Shown here piece after piece: positions 9,538 through 21,311 of a stretch of DNA of 64,000 nucleotides. The first letter of the stretch is position 1; each line of letters begins with the position of its first letter. The notes under the pieces were generated by a model. The model saw only the letters and a program-made list of their open reading frames with translations. It searched no databases and was not told the DNA's origin. Source of the DNA: Thermoanaerobaculia bacterium (GTDB taxonomy: Bacteria > Acidobacteriota > Thermoanaerobaculia > Multivoradales > Multivoraceae); NCBI GenBank assembly GCA_022823665.1, contig JAJEHN010000019.1:156334-220333 (forward strand). Direction: 5' to 3'. A program made the position numbers and the translations under genes.

Positions 9538-9640
9538 AGGAAGGCCGTCGCCGTGATCGTGGCTCTGTTCCGGAGGCGTCGTGACTCTGCCGAGGACGAT
9601 CGTCTGCAGCAGTGACCGTCGATGTGGGAAGAGCAGTGCT

Positions 9641-9710
9641 CTGGGTGCGCGGGTCTTCTGACCCGCTGCCGCCGCAGGCGGCCTGGAAACTGCGCCGCGA
9701 TGCGGCGACC
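9641..9710 (+). repeat. Palindromic repeat copy B
   Basis: CTGGGTGCGCGGGTC start and three consecutive hairpins: GCGGGTC-TTCT-GACCCGC, GCCGCC-GCA-GGCGGC and CGCCGC-GAT-GCGGCG. It ends ten bases from the 3' end of the convergent gene at 9720. Confidence 0.9.
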
Positions 9711-9719
9711 GCGCTCCGC

Positions 9720-10622
9720 CTACCGCCGCGCCCGCACAGCCCGCAACCCAGGCACACCCGTAACGATCACCGTGTCGAAGCTGCGCGGGGCTGAATCGCG
9801 CCACGCCGGCCTGCCGGGAGTCAACACCAGGGGCAGCCGCTCGCAGTCGCCTGCCAGACAGATGCGCAGTTCGCGGGGGTCGTCGGCAGCGGCCGGTCGA
9901 AAGTCGAGTTCCAGCACCCCGGCGACCTCCCGGCCGAAGTCGACCCGATGAGACAACCGCCGTCCGGGCTCGATCTCGAGGCCCGGCGACGCGGTCACGC
10001 GGACGATGCGCCGGGCTCCTGCCGCGCGCCAGATCTGATCGGGCTTCTGCATGTCACCGCGGCTCACGCGGCCCCAGCGGCCCACCGGCGGCCGTCCCCA
10101 GACCCGGACGGGCCGGAGCGCGGGGCGGGCGTCCGCGAGGAGGGTCTCTCCCTTGACCAGGCGGGGATCCCAGTCGTCGGTGAACTGCCAGCCGCCGTCC
10201 GTCACCACCGGCATCGAGGCGTCCGCGAGCTCGATGCCGGCGAGCACGCCGCCGTCGCCATGGGGCGTCCGCGCTTCGATCGTCAGGCGATTCGGACCCT
10301 CGCGCAGCAGGTGGGCGACCTGGAACTCGTCGACCGGCTCACCCCGCCGGTACGCGCCTCGGGCGATCTGGTGTCCGTTCAGGTGGACCGCGTACTCGCG
10401 GTCGGCCGCGACGAACAGCCGCGCCGCCTCACTGGGCGCCGCCGGCAGCTCGAAGTCGCGCAGCAACACGTAGGCCGCCGGCTGTCCCGGCGCGGCGGAG
10501 GCGTCGTCGGCCCAGATCCACTCGGCCGCGCCGGTCGGCGCCGGCGCGCTGACGCAGCCCGGCTGCGCAAGCCCGATGGCGAGCAGCGCGATGGCGAGTG
10601 CGCCTGGACGCGTTCTCCTCAC
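9720..10622 (-). CDS. Exported protein resembling an alpha-L-rhamnosidase N-terminal domain
   Basis: 300 codons. A hydrophobic leader (LAIALLAIGLAQPGC) with a Cys at its end suggests export, possibly as a lipoprotein. It then reads AEWIWADD, the usual opening of GH78-type rhamnosidase N-terminal beta-sandwich domains. It continues with FELPAAPSEAARLFVAADREYAVHLNGHQIARG and LREGPNRLTIEA, the carbohydrate-binding-like jelly-roll core. The catalytic (alpha/alpha)6 barrel is absent: the protein ends after a second beta-sandwich. It is therefore probably a binding or accessory protein, or a remnant. Its 3' end abuts repeat copy B. Confidence 0.65.
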   Translation of the reverse strand: MRRTRPGALAIALLAIGLAQPGCVSAPAPTGAAEWIWADDASAAPGQPAAYVLLRDFELPAAPSEAARLFVAADREYAVHLNGHQIARGAYRRGEPVDEFQVAHLLREGPNRLTIEARTPHGDGGVLAGIELADASMPVVTDGGWQFTDDWDPRLVKGETLLADARPALRPVRVWGRPPVGRWGRVSRGDMQKPDQIWRAAGARRIVRVTASPGLEIEPGRRLSHRVDFGREVAGVLELDFRPAAADDPRELRICLAGDCERLPLVLTPGRPAWRDSAPRSFDTVIVTGVPGLRAVRARR

Positions 10623-10701
10623 GCGGCGAGCCTAACGTCGCCGCTCCGCGGCGTAGTACTCACCCAGCCTGCGGTTTGACCCTCGGCGCGGCGCGCGGTT
10701 A

Positions 10702-13193
<2,492 letters not shown>

Positions 13194-13200
13194 GGACGTC

Positions 13201-14037
13201 TTGACAGACGGCTTCGAGCTCGCGCCGGGGGTCGCGCTCGGCGGCGGCGCGCTGCCGGTCATCGCCGGCCCCTGCGTGATCGAGGGCCGCGACTGGCTGG
13301 TCGGCTTCGGCCAGGAACTCCAGGCGATGAGCCATCGCCTGGGCCTGCCGCTGATCTTCAAGTCCTCCTTCGACAAGGCGAACCGCAGCTCCGGCGACAG
13401 CTTCCGGGGTCCCGGCCTCGAGGATGGACTCAAGGCGCTCGAGGAAGTCAAGGCGGTCACCGGCCTTCCCGTGCTGACCGACGTCCACCAGCCGAACCAG
13501 TGCGGCGCCGCCGCCGAGGTCTGCGACGTGCTCCAGATCCCGGCCTTCCTCTGCCGGCAGACTGACCTGGTGATCGAGGCCGCGGCGACCGGCAGAGCCC
13601 TCCTGATCAAGAAGGGGCAGTTCATGGCGCCCGCCGACATGGTGAGGACGGTCGACAAGGCGCGGGCTACCGGCAACGCCCGCATCGCCGTCACCGAACG
13701 CGGCAGCTCGTTCGGCTACCACAACCTGGTCGTCGACATGCGGAGCTTCCGGATCCTGGCCGAGCACGGGATCGCCGTCCTCTACGACGTGACCCACTCG
13801 CTGCAGCTTCCCGGAGCGCGGGAGAAGGAGAGCGGCGGCGACCGCCGCTTCGCCGAACCCCTGACCCGGGCCGCCATCGCCGCCGGCGCCGCCGGCCTCT
13901 ACCTGGAGGTGCATCCCCACCCGGACAGCGCGCGCTGCGACCGGGAGACGCAGTTGCCGCTCGAGCGGGCCGAGCACCTGCTCCTGTCCGCGCTCGAGAT
14001 CCACCGTTCGCGGGCGGCCGAGGGACCCTGGGTGTGA
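13201..14037 (+). CDS. kdsA: 3-deoxy-8-phosphooctulonate synthase (KDO-8-P synthase)
   Basis: 278 codons from a TTG seven bases after the pyrG stop, with GAGG just upstream. KdsA condenses arabinose-5-phosphate with phosphoenolpyruvate. Visible family segments are VIAGPCVIEGRDW, FKSSFDKANRSS, VLTDVHQPNQ, LQIPAFLCRQTDL, IKKGQFMAP, TERGSSFGYHNLVVDMRS, YDVTHSLQLPG and GLYLEVHPHPD. The stop overlaps the GTG of kdsD by four bases (GTGA), which indicates translational coupling. Confidence 0.96.
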   Translation: MTDGFELAPGVALGGGALPVIAGPCVIEGRDWLVGFGQELQAMSHRLGLPLIFKSSFDKANRSSGDSFRGPGLEDGLKALEEVKAVTGLPVLTDVHQPNQCGAAAEVCDVLQIPAFLCRQTDLVIEAAATGRALLIKKGQFMAPADMVRTVDKARATGNARIAVTERGSSFGYHNLVVDMRSFRILAEHGIAVLYDVTHSLQLPGAREKESGGDRRFAEPLTRAAIAAGAAGLYLEVHPHPDSARCDRETQLPLERAEHLLLSALEIHRSRAAEGPWV

Positions 14038-15065
14038 CCGCGTCGAAGATCGCTGAAGGGGTCGCGGCCCAGGCGGCCGGCACGGATCGCAGCCTTGAGA
14101 TCGCCCGCAAGGTGCTGGAGATCGAGGCTGCCGCCATTCAGGGGTTGATCGGCCAGCTCGGTGAGGACTTCGCGGAGGCGGTGCGGCGGATGCGCGACTG
14201 CCGGGGCCGCGTCGTCTGCACCGGCATGGGCAAGAGCGGCCACGTGATGAAGAAGGTGGCGGCGACCCTGTCCTCGACCGGGACCCCGGCCCTGTTCATC
14301 CATCCGGCCGAGGCGATCCACGGCGACCTCGGCATGATCGTGCCGGGCGACGTCGTCCTGGCCGCGTCGTCGTCCGGCCGCACGGAAGAACTGCTCAAGA
14401 TGATCGACGTGCTGCATCGTCGCGGCGTTCCCCTGATCGCGATCACCGGCGCCGCCCGGAGCACGATCGCCGAGCGGGCCGACCTCCACCTCTCGGCCGC
14501 GATCGACCAGGAGGCCTGCCCGCTGAACCTGGCCCCGACCGCTTCGACGACCGCGACGCTGGCCCTGGGCGACGCGCTGGCGATGGCGCTGCTCGAAGCC
14601 CGCGGCTTCACGCTGGAGGACTTCGCGACGCTTCATCCGGGCGGCTCGCTCGGCCGCCGCCTGATGACCGTGGAGCAGGTCATGCACCGCGGCGACGCCC
14701 TGCCCCGCGTGGGGCTCGGGGCGTCCCTGCGCGAGGCGCTGTTCGAGATGACGGAGAAGTCGTTTGGCATCACGGCGGTCCTCGACGGCGAGGGCAGGCT
14801 CCGCGGCGTGATCTCCGACGGCGACCTGCGGCGGTTGCTGAACACGGAGCCTGCGCCGGGCGCGGGCGGCGGCGCCTTCCTCGACCGCTCGGTTCGCCAC
14901 TACATGACGGCCGAGCCGAAGACGATCCCCGCCGACGCCCTGGTCACCGTCGCCCAGGAGGCGATGGAGCGGCACCGCATCACGTCCCTGTTCACCTGCC
15001 ACGCCGACGGCCGGCTCGAGGGCCTGGTGCACGTTCACGACCTCTGGGGCCTGCGCCGCAAGTAG
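14034..15065 (+). CDS. kdsD: Arabinose-5-phosphate isomerase (SIS + two CBS domains)
   Basis: 343 codons. It interconverts ribulose-5-P and arabinose-5-P, the first committed step toward KDO. The N-terminal SIS domain (about 40-180) has VVCTGMGKSGHV, SSTGTPALFIHPAEAIHGDLGM and SSSGRTEELL, followed by ACPLNLAPTASTTATLALGDALA. After LHPGGSLGRRL come two CBS domains (about 215-335), including GVISDGDLRR. The usual KdsD/KpsF architecture is complete. It is coupled to kdsA by a 4-bp overlap. Confidence 0.95.
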   Translation: MTASKIAEGVAAQAAGTDRSLEIARKVLEIEAAAIQGLIGQLGEDFAEAVRRMRDCRGRVVCTGMGKSGHVMKKVAATLSSTGTPALFIHPAEAIHGDLGMIVPGDVVLAASSSGRTEELLKMIDVLHRRGVPLIAITGAARSTIAERADLHLSAAIDQEACPLNLAPTASTTATLALGDALAMALLEARGFTLEDFATLHPGGSLGRRLMTVEQVMHRGDALPRVGLGASLREALFEMTEKSFGITAVLDGEGRLRGVISDGDLRRLLNTEPAPGAGGGAFLDRSVRHYMTAEPKTIPADALVTVAQEAMERHRITSLFTCHADGRLEGLVHVHDLWGLRRK

Positions 15066-15083
15066 CTCCCGCGGAACCCTCCC

Positions 15084-15578
15084 ATGCTCTCCTCCGTCGT
15101 CCTGCGATTGCGTTTCCTGCTCTTCGATGTCGACGGCGTGCTCACCGACGGCCGGCTCTACTACGTCGGCGACGAAGTGGCCGTTGCCTTCGACACCCGC
15201 GACGGCCTGGCCGTGCGCCGCGCGCGCGAGGCGGGCCTCGGAATGGGTCTGCTGAGCGCCAGGAGAGACTCGCCCGCCGTCGAGCGCCGCGCCGCCCACC
15301 TCGGTTTCGACGAGGTCCTCCTGGGCTGCCGCGACAAGGCCGCGGCCTTCGCCGACCTGCTGGAGCGCCGGGGGCTCGATGCGTCCGAGGTCGCCTACGT
15401 CGGCGACGACCTGGTCGACCTGCCGGTGCTGCGCGCCGCGGGCCTGTCCGCGGCCCCGGCCGACGCCGTGCAGGAAGTCCGCGACAACGTCGACCTCGTG
15501 CTCGACGCCCGCGGCGGCCGCGGCGCCGCCCGCGAACTCGTCGACCGCATCATCGAAGCCCTCGGCCCCGTCTCCTAG
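15084..15578 (+). CDS. kdsC: KDO-8-phosphate phosphatase (HAD family, KdsC)
   Basis: 164 codons. The HAD signature FLLFDVDGVLTDG (nucleophile and acid/base Asp) begins the protein, LSAR is motif II, and VAYVGDDLVDLPVL carries the late acidic Mg-binding pair. The small, capless size matches tetrameric KdsC. It removes phosphate from KDO-8-P before KdsB acts, so with kdsB, kdsA and kdsD this run encodes the full route from ribulose-5-P to CMP-KDO. A repeat pair follows the stop directly. Confidence 0.93.
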   Translation: MLSSVVLRLRFLLFDVDGVLTDGRLYYVGDEVAVAFDTRDGLAVRRAREAGLGMGLLSARRDSPAVERRAAHLGFDEVLLGCRDKAAAFADLLERRGLDASEVAYVGDDLVDLPVLRAAGLSAAPADAVQEVRDNVDLVLDARGGRGAARELVDRIIEALGPVS

Positions 15579-15593
15579 ACACTGGGTGCCGCC

Positions 15594-15737
15594 ACTGGGT
15601 GCGCGGGTCTTCTGACCCGCCCCACGGGCGGAGCCGCGGAGCGGCGTAGCCCGGACAATAGAGCCGCCGGCCGGAGGCCGGCGACGTTGCTGTCGGCCGC
15701 CTGTGGCGGCAGCGGGTCAGAAGACCCGCGCACCCAG
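15594..15737. repeat. Inverted pair of palindromic repeats (copies C and D)
   Basis: Copy C (plus, from 15594) and copy D (minus, ending 15737) face each other. The outer 27 bp, CTGGGTGCGCGGGTC onwards, form a near-perfect inverted repeat bounding about 144 bp. A short orphan start (CTGGGTGCC) lies at 15582. The pair fills the gap between convergent kdsC and tatC, where it could act as a bidirectional terminator or mRNA 3'-end structure. Inside are further hairpins (GCCGGCC-GGA-GGCCGGC at about 15667-15683). Confidence 0.9.
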
Positions 15738-15752
15738 CGGAAGCTCCGTTGC

Positions 15753-16601
15753 CTACTCTTCTTCTTCCAGACGCTTCCTCCGCCGCTGCACGAGCGCCGA
15801 AGCGCCCACCCCCACCAGATACAGCAGCAACGTCGGCCCGGCCACGATCGTCATGTTCACGACGTCCGGCGTCGGCGTGATCACGGCGGAGAGGACGATG
15901 ATGATGAGCACGGCCCAGCGGAAGTGCCGCATCAGGAACCGCGGCGTGACGACCCCGAGCTGCGACAGCATGAAGATCACGATGGGGAGCTGGAACATGA
16001 CCGCCAGCCCGAGCAGGACGTTGACCGCGAAGCTGAAGTAGCGCTCGATCCGGATATCCGCGTCCCAGCCACTGCTCACGCCCATGTTGACCAGGAACTC
16101 GACCGCGAAGGGCAGGGCGACGAAGTAGCCGAAAGCGCCGCCGCCGATGAAGAAGAAGGAGCCGAAGAAGATGAAGGGGATCGCGTAGCGCTTCTCGCGG
16201 CGGTAGAGGCCCGGCGAGACGAAGCCCCAGAGCTGGGCGACGAGATAGGGCGACGTGACGAAGACGGCGGCCAGCAGAGCCACCTTCACGTGCACGATGA
16301 ACGGATCGGCGACCCCGTCGAAGACGAGCTGGTCGACGTGGGGCTCGATCGGTTTCGCCAGGAACGTGTAGATCTCCTCGGCGAAGGCGAAGCAGCCGAA
16401 GAAGGCGACCACCACGACGATCAGCGTGCGCAGGATGCGGCGGCGCAGCTCGTCGAGGTGCTCGAGCAGCGTCATCCGCGGAAGTTCTTCTTCTTCCTCC
16501 TCGTCGGGCTTCCGCTTGCCCAGCCTCGTTTCGGGCAGCCGCTCCGGTTCCGGCGCTTCGGGCGGCTGGACCGGAGCGTCGTCCTCAGACGGCGGGGTCA
16601 C
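15753..16601 (-). CDS. tatC: Twin-arginine translocase subunit TatC
   Basis: 282 codons, slightly long because of an acidic, Pro/Glu-rich cytoplasmic N-terminus (about 1-42). The conserved HLDELRRR motif precedes the first of six membrane segments. [13 protein letters not shown], the family FGxxF-type loop, [11 protein letters not shown] and [10 protein letters not shown] are typical. TatC is the signal-recognition core of the Tat export system, which moves folded proteins across the inner membrane. It overlaps the tatA-like gene by 17 bases. Confidence 0.95.
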   Translation of the reverse strand: MTPPSEDDAPVQPPEAPEPERLPETRLGKRKPDEEEEEELPRMTLLEHLDELRRRILRTLIVVVVAFFGCFAFAEEIYTFLAKPIEPHVDQLVFDGVADPFIVHVKVALLAAVFVTSPYLVAQLWGFVSPGLYRREKRYAIPFIFFGSFFFIGGGAFGYFVALPFAVEFLVNMGVSSGWDADIRIERYFSFAVNVLLGLAVMFQLPIVIFMLSQLGVVTPRFLMRHFRWAVLIIIVLSAVITPTPDVVNMTIVAGPTLLLYLVGVGASALVQRRRKRLEEEE

Positions 16602-16881
16602 TCGGGGCCCCGGCGCCCGATTCGGGCGGTTTCTTCGAACTGCCCGGACTGGACGCGCTGGCGCTTCTCCTGGGAGTGTCGATGCGCCGCGCCGGCGCGG
16701 GCCGCTTCTCGTCGTCGAGTTCGACGTCGATCGACCGCTTCAGGTCGGTCGTGGCGCGGCGGAACTCGGCCATCCCGCGGCCGAGGGTGCGGCCGAGCTC
16801 GGGCAGCTTCCTGGGGCCGAAGATGAGCAGGGCGGCCGCCAGGATGAACAGCATCTCCTGCATGCCGATCGGGCCGAACAT
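16585..16881 (-). CDS. tatA: TatA/TatE-family twin-arginine translocase protein
   Basis: 98 codons from the ATG at 16881 ([11 protein letters not shown]); a start at 16863 is also possible. It has one N-terminal membrane helix ([14 protein letters not shown]), the hinge [22 protein letters not shown], and then a charged amphipathic helix and a polar tail. This is the TatA/B pattern: FGP and short length favour TatA over TatB. It forms the translocation pore with TatC. Confidence 0.92.
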   Translation of the reverse strand: MFGPIGMQEMLFILAAALLIFGPRKLPELGRTLGRGMAEFRRATTDLKRSIDVELDDEKRPAPARRIDTPRRSASASSPGSSKKPPESGAGAPSDPAV

Positions 16882-16917
16882 GGCCCGGCATGATACGCCA
16901 ACCGGAGGCACTGCACA

Positions 16918-16986
16918 CTGGGTACGCGGGTCCTCTGACCCGCTGCCGACGAAGGCGGCCTTGATACGCGCCGCGAAGCGGCGACC
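16918..16986 (+). repeat. Degenerate palindromic repeat copy E
   Basis: CTGGGTACGCGGGTC start (one base off), hairpin GCGGGTC-CTCT-GACCCGC, a weakened second hairpin and CGCCGC-GAA-GCGGCG. It lies upstream of the ctp gene, in the divergent gap with tatA. Confidence 0.8.
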
Positions 16987-17024
16987 GATTTCGCTGGTAC
17001 AATCGGTGTTTTCCCGGTGAAACC

Positions 17025-18677
17025 GTGAAGCAACCCTGGCGCAATCTGGTACTCCTTCTCTTCGCCGCGGCGGTGGCCGTCGGCTTGCTGGCGGGCGGCA
17101 ACCTGGGGGCGGTCGACGCGGAGCAGATCGCCCAGGTCCGCCACTACACGGAGCTGGTCGAGGCGGCCCACGCCAACTACGCGGTCGACGACGTCACCTA
17201 CCGGGATCTCGTCTACGCCTCGATCGGGGGCATGCTGCGCAACCTCGATCCGCACACGAGCTTCCTGCCGCCCGTGGCCTACGACTCGATGCTCGAACGC
17301 CAGCAGAGTTCCTTCTACGGCCTGGGCATCTACGTCGGCACGCGCAACAACCGCCTGACCGTCATCTCCCCGATCGAGGGCACGCCGGGCTACGAGAAGG
17401 GCATCCGCGCCGGCGACATCATCCACCTGATCAACGGCGAGCCGACGGAGGAGATGAACCCGAACGAGGCGATCCGGAAGCTCAAGGGACCGAAGGGAAC
17501 CGACGTCACGGTCACGCTGCTTCGTCCCGGCCTGGACGAACCGCTGGAGGTCACGGTGACGCGGGCCGAGATCCCCCAGGAGACCGTTCGCCACGCCCAC
17601 ATGCTGACGCCGGAAACCGGCTTCCTCTGGATCACGGACTTCTCCCGTTCGACCGGCGGAGAGGTCGCCCGCGCCCTGGCCGAGCTCAAGGACCAGGGCA
17701 TGCGGCGGCTGATTCTCGATCTCCGGTTCAACGGCGGCGGCCTGCTCGACCAGGCGATCGCCGTCTCCGACCAGTTCGTGCCTCCGGGCACGACGATCGT
17801 CGAGACCCGGGGCCGGATCGACAGTTCACACCAGTCGTACGGTTCCACCGGCCGCCACGAGCCGCTCGGCCTGCCGGTCGTCGTGCTCGTGAACGGCGGC
17901 TCCGCTTCCGCCTCCGAGATCGTCTCGGGCGCCATCCAGGATCACGACGTGGGCCTCGTCGTCGGCGAGTCGACCTGGGGCAAGGGCCTGGTGCAGACGG
18001 TCTACGAGCTGTCCTACGGCGCCGGGCTGGCCCTGACGACGGCGCGCTACTACACGCCGGCGGGGCGGCTGATCCAGCGCGACTACTCCTCGTACTGGGA
18101 CTACTACACCGGGTACGACGCGAACGGCGACAACGGCGACGAGGACGAACTGCCGCCGGTCGATCAGCCGGAGAGCGAGGATCGGCCGGTCTTCCACACC
18201 GATCTCGGCCGCGAGGTCTACGGCGGCGGCGGCGTGACCCCCGACTACGTGGTCGAGCTGGACGAGGATCCGCCCATCATCTTCCGCCTGCGGACGCGCA
18301 GCGGCTTCCACCGCTTCCCCTTCGAGGAGGGGGTGCCCGAGGGGGTCGACTCCACCGACTGGCAGGTGACGGACGACTACCTGGAACGGTTCTGGGACTG
18401 GATCGTCGCGGAGGACCTCGTCTCAGCCGAAGAGCTGGACGAGGCTCTGGAGAATCCCGCCGTCGAGCGCCACGCCCGCGTCCGGCTCCGCTACGAGATC
18501 TTCAACACCGCCTTCGGCCTGACCGAGGGCTTCAAGGCCGAGCGGCAACTCGACAACCAGCTCGAAAGGGCGCTCGAACTCCTCGACGAAGCGGAGGAAT
18601 TGCTGGAGCGCCGCATGGAGCAGGACCGCCAGACCCGCGGCCGCAGCCAAAGCACCGGCCTCGTCGCTAACCCCTGA
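17025..18677 (+). CDS. C-terminal processing peptidase (S41, PDZ)
   Basis: 550 codons from a GTG start, with an N-terminal signal anchor ([18 protein letters not shown]). The order is helical N-domain with [13 protein letters not shown], a PDZ domain (about 90-180; [24 protein letters not shown]) and the S41 fold. In the S41 fold [10 protein letters not shown] carries the catalytic Ser and TWGKGLVQ the general-base Lys. The C-terminal ~150 residues are acidic and helical. CtpA-type enzymes act in the periplasm, trimming or degrading proteins from their C-termini. Its 3' end overlaps the convergent superoxide dismutase gene by 11 bases. Confidence 0.93.
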   Translation: MKQPWRNLVLLLFAAAVAVGLLAGGNLGAVDAEQIAQVRHYTELVEAAHANYAVDDVTYRDLVYASIGGMLRNLDPHTSFLPPVAYDSMLERQQSSFYGLGIYVGTRNNRLTVISPIEGTPGYEKGIRAGDIIHLINGEPTEEMNPNEAIRKLKGPKGTDVTVTLLRPGLDEPLEVTVTRAEIPQETVRHAHMLTPETGFLWITDFSRSTGGEVARALAELKDQGMRRLILDLRFNGGGLLDQAIAVSDQFVPPGTTIVETRGRIDSSHQSYGSTGRHEPLGLPVVVLVNGGSASASEIVSGAIQDHDVGLVVGESTWGKGLVQTVYELSYGAGLALTTARYYTPAGRLIQRDYSSYWDYYTGYDANGDNGDEDELPPVDQPESEDRPVFHTDLGREVYGGGGVTPDYVVELDEDPPIIFRLRTRSGFHRFPFEEGVPEGVDSTDWQVTDDYLERFWDWIVAEDLVSAEELDEALENPAVERHARVRLRYEIFNTAFGLTEGFKAERQLDNQLERALELLDEAEELLERRMEQDRQTRGRSQSTGLVANP

Positions 18678-19266
18678 ACCGCGCCGCCACGGCCTCCCAG
18701 TCGACGACGTTCCAGAAGGCGTTCAGGTAGTCCAGACGCCGGTTCTGGTAGTTCAGGTAGTAGGCGTGCTCCCACACGTCGACTCCGAGCAGCGGCGTCA
18801 GGCCCTCCATCAGCGGTGAGTCCTGGTTGGGACGCGCGATCACGGCCAGGCCGTCGTCGCCGCTCACCAGCCAGCCCCAGCCGCTGCCGAACTGGCCCAT
18901 CGCGGCGCTGACGAAGCGCTCCTTCATCTGGTCGAAGCTGCCGAAGCGGATGTCGATGGCAGTGGCCAGGTCGCCGCTCGGAGCGCCGCCGCCGTTCGGG
19001 CTCATGACCGACCAGAACAGCGAGTGGTTGGCGTGGCCTCCGCCATGGTTGCGCACGGCGCCCTTGATCGGGTCCGGCACCTCGTCGAAGTTGCGGAGCA
19101 GGTTCTCGACGCTCATCGCGGCGAGTTCGTCGCGGCCTTCGAGCGCTCCGTTCAGGTTGGCGACATAGGCAGCGTGGTGTTTGTCGTGGTGTATCTCCAT
19201 CGTCCTCGCGTCGATGTGGGGCTCGAGCGCGTCGAACGGGTAGGCCAGATCGGGAACTTCGTGCAT
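18667..19266 (-). CDS. sodA: Superoxide dismutase (Mn/Fe family)
   Basis: 199 codons. It shows [25 protein letters not shown] with ligand His26, [11 protein letters not shown] with the second His, GSGWGWLV, and [19 protein letters not shown] with the Asp and third His. NQDSPL in the outer sphere is the pattern usual for Mn-dependent enzymes; the metal remains an inference. It dismutates superoxide to H2O2 and O2. No signal peptide is seen, so it is cytoplasmic. Confidence 0.95.
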   Translation of the reverse strand: MHEVPDLAYPFDALEPHIDARTMEIHHDKHHAAYVANLNGALEGRDELAAMSVENLLRNFDEVPDPIKGAVRNHGGGHANHSLFWSVMSPNGGGAPSGDLATAIDIRFGSFDQMKERFVSAAMGQFGSGWGWLVSGDDGLAVIARPNQDSPLMEGLTPLLGVDVWEHAYYLNYQNRRLDYLNAFWNVVDWEAVAARFRG

Positions 19267-19344
19267 TGAGTGAGTGCTCCTCGGGAAAGGTGGTTCTGCC
19301 GCCGCGATTCTGCCACGAGTGAGACTGTCCGGTCGCCTCGCGGC

Positions 19345-19965
19345 TCAGTCGAGCGCGATGCGGACGACGACGCCGCCCATCGTGTCGCCCAGTTCGAAGT
19401 CGTTGCGGGGACTGTCCGCGTGGGCGTTGTGGCACGTGACGCAAGCGGGCGATACGGCAATGTCGGCGTAGACGGCGGTGAAGTACTCGGTGTCGCCCAG
19501 GCTTTCCGTGCCGTAGAACGGCTTCGACGGATCGGCCGCGACGCTTTCGAGGCCCGCTTCCTCGGCCTCCGTCCTGGGGGCGTTCCGGCTGTTGATCGGC
19601 CACGGGGACAGCAGCGCGTAGCTGACCCTGTCCGTCTTCTCGGCGGTGAGCTGAGCGCTCATGCGGAACATCTGGGCCGGCAGGGGAAGCGTCCGGTCGT
19701 CCTCCCACTGTTCGCTGGCGGCGATGACGCCCTCCTCGTCCTGCAAGCGGTTCACCACGTGGCGGGCGTAGACGGTGCGGTCTGATTCGAGCACGTGGTG
19801 AATGGCGTCCGCCATCGCCTCCGGCGGGATGCCGGGGCTTCGGGTTCCCTGGGTCGAGCCGCCACAGGCGGTGACGGCGCCGGCGAGGATGGCGACGGCG
19901 GCGAGTGTGAGGGCGGCAACGGCGCCGCGGGAAGTCCAAGGGGGGCGAGGGGTACGGAGTCTCAT
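19345..19965 (-). CDS. Haem-binding lipoprotein of the Tll0287/DUF3365 type
   Basis: 206 codons. A leader with lipobox-like VTAC near residue 34 is followed by a helical sensor-like domain (AIHHVLESDRTVYARHVVNRLQDEEGVI, ISSWPIN-like LLSPWPINSRNAPRTEAEEAG). One c-type haem site, CVTCHNAHADSPRNDF, lies near the C-terminus. This arrangement matches the haem-containing DUF3365 (Tll0287-like) proteins. It is third in a minus-strand redox run, 25 bp after the multihaem cytochrome, so it may pass or sense electrons in the periplasm. Confidence 0.85.
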   Translation of the reverse strand: MRLRTPRPPWTSRGAVAALTLAAVAILAGAVTACGGSTQGTRSPGIPPEAMADAIHHVLESDRTVYARHVVNRLQDEEGVIAASEQWEDDRTLPLPAQMFRMSAQLTAEKTDRVSYALLSPWPINSRNAPRTEAEEAGLESVAADPSKPFYGTESLGDTEYFTAVYADIAVSPACVTCHNAHADSPRNDFELGDTMGGVVVRIALD

Positions 19966-19990
19966 GGCGTCTCCTTCTCCAGGCTGTTTC

Positions 19991-21295
19991 TCATGGTGCG
20001 TCGGCCGGTGACGGAACCATATCGACGCTCTCCACGTGCCGCGCCGGCAGCCCTCTGAAGTTCCGTCGGATCAGTTCCCGGTCGGCCAGCGCGTCGAGCG
20101 AAAAGGCCAGGGAATGACAGTTCATGCAGACGTCGCGGAGCATCTTCTCGTTCGGTCGGAGGTTGTCGTTCTGGTTGTGCTGGACGACGATGCGCGGGGC
20201 GCCGCCGAGGCGCGCTTCCGTTCTCGGCAGGTGGCAGGAGGCGCAGCTCGCGCCGCTGCCAGGCGCCGTTTCGCCCGAGAGTTCCGCCCGCCAGGCGCCG
20301 GCGTGCGGCGATTCGGCGTATGCGGTCGAGTGGTCGTCCGCATGGCATCCAAGGCAAGCGTCGACGGCGGCGACCCGCACATCGACGTCGTGCGGGTCGT
20401 GGCAGGCGCCGCAATCGAGCGTCCGCGACGCCGCCTCGGGACGCATGGGCAGACGTGCGTCGGCCGGCGACATGGGTTCGAGGTTCGCCGCCAGGCGCAT
20501 GCCGTGCCTCCCGGCGAGGAAGCCGGTCGATTCGGCTCCGTGGCAGGAGGCGCAGACGTCCGGGCGGGGACGGTCGATCCAGTCCGCCCCGCCGCCGTGA
20601 CAGTCCGAACAGGCGACTCCGGACGCCGCGTGCGCGGATGACGCCCAGGCCTCCGCGAGTTCCGGCGCGGCGTTCCCGGGACTGTCGGCATCGACGGCGG
20701 AAACAGGCGCCCGGTCGCCGAGGTCGACGGCAATCCACGCTTCGCGGGTCGGCAGGGAACCTTCGAACGTCGCGACGCCGCCGGCGCCGTGCCGCGCCAG
20801 GAAGTCCTGGTGGAGGTTCCGGTTGTCGTGGAAGTTGTGGCAGCCGCCGCTGGCGCACGTTGCCGGCGCGAAGTCCACGTGCGTGGGCCGTTCGTCGCCG
20901 ATGTCGGCGTGGCAGTGAACGCAGAAGTCCCGCTGCAGGGTCACGCCCATCGCGGCCGTGATCTCCGGCTGGTGCTCCGTGTGACAGGTGACGCAGAGCC
21001 GGACGTCGAGCTTCGCCAGGTCCGCGGCGTTCCGGGGGTCGCTGAAGACGGCCGCGGCGTGGGAATCCCGAGCTCTTTCGAGTTCCTCGGCGTGACAGTC
21101 GAGGCAGGCCTCCTGCGCGACTCCCCGGAAGGGCGTGTGGCAAAGGTCGCAGGCGGCTTCGATCTGGTGGTGCCCGTCGCTCGACGGTCCGGGCAAGAAG
21201 ACGGCGGCCCGCGGCCGCGCCAGGGACCAGCCGAGCCAGGCGCAGGCGGCCAGGGTGAACAGCAGCCAGACGACGGTCGGACGGGGTGAGCGCAC
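19991..21295 (-). CDS. Eleven-haem cytochrome c, membrane-anchored
   Basis: 434 codons. An N-terminal uncleaved-looking helix (VVWLLFTLAACAWLGWSLA) is followed by ten CxxCH motifs (CDLCH, CLDCH, CVTCH, CVHCH, CSDCH, CASCH, CGACH, CLGCH, CASCH, CMNCH) and one expanded CASGGCH (C-x4-C-H). Eleven covalent haems are thus predicted. Distributed His residues can supply second axial ligands. It resembles the NapC/NrfH-fed or doubled-CXXCH periplasmic multihaem proteins, without a closer match I can name. It lies 16 bp downstream of the FAD/[2Fe-2S]/membrane protein, so electron transfer between the two products is likely. Confidence 0.9.
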   Translation of the reverse strand: MRSPRPTVVWLLFTLAACAWLGWSLARPRAAVFLPGPSSDGHHQIEAACDLCHTPFRGVAQEACLDCHAEELERARDSHAAAVFSDPRNAADLAKLDVRLCVTCHTEHQPEITAAMGVTLQRDFCVHCHADIGDERPTHVDFAPATCASGGCHNFHDNRNLHQDFLARHGAGGVATFEGSLPTREAWIAVDLGDRAPVSAVDADSPGNAAPELAEAWASSAHAASGVACSDCHGGGADWIDRPRPDVCASCHGAESTGFLAGRHGMRLAANLEPMSPADARLPMRPEAASRTLDCGACHDPHDVDVRVAAVDACLGCHADDHSTAYAESPHAGAWRAELSGETAPGSGASCASCHLPRTEARLGGAPRIVVQHNQNDNLRPNEKMLRDVCMNCHSLAFSLDALADRELIRRNFRGLPARHVESVDMVPSPADAP

Positions 21296-21311
21296 GGCTG
21301 GAAGTGGCGGT

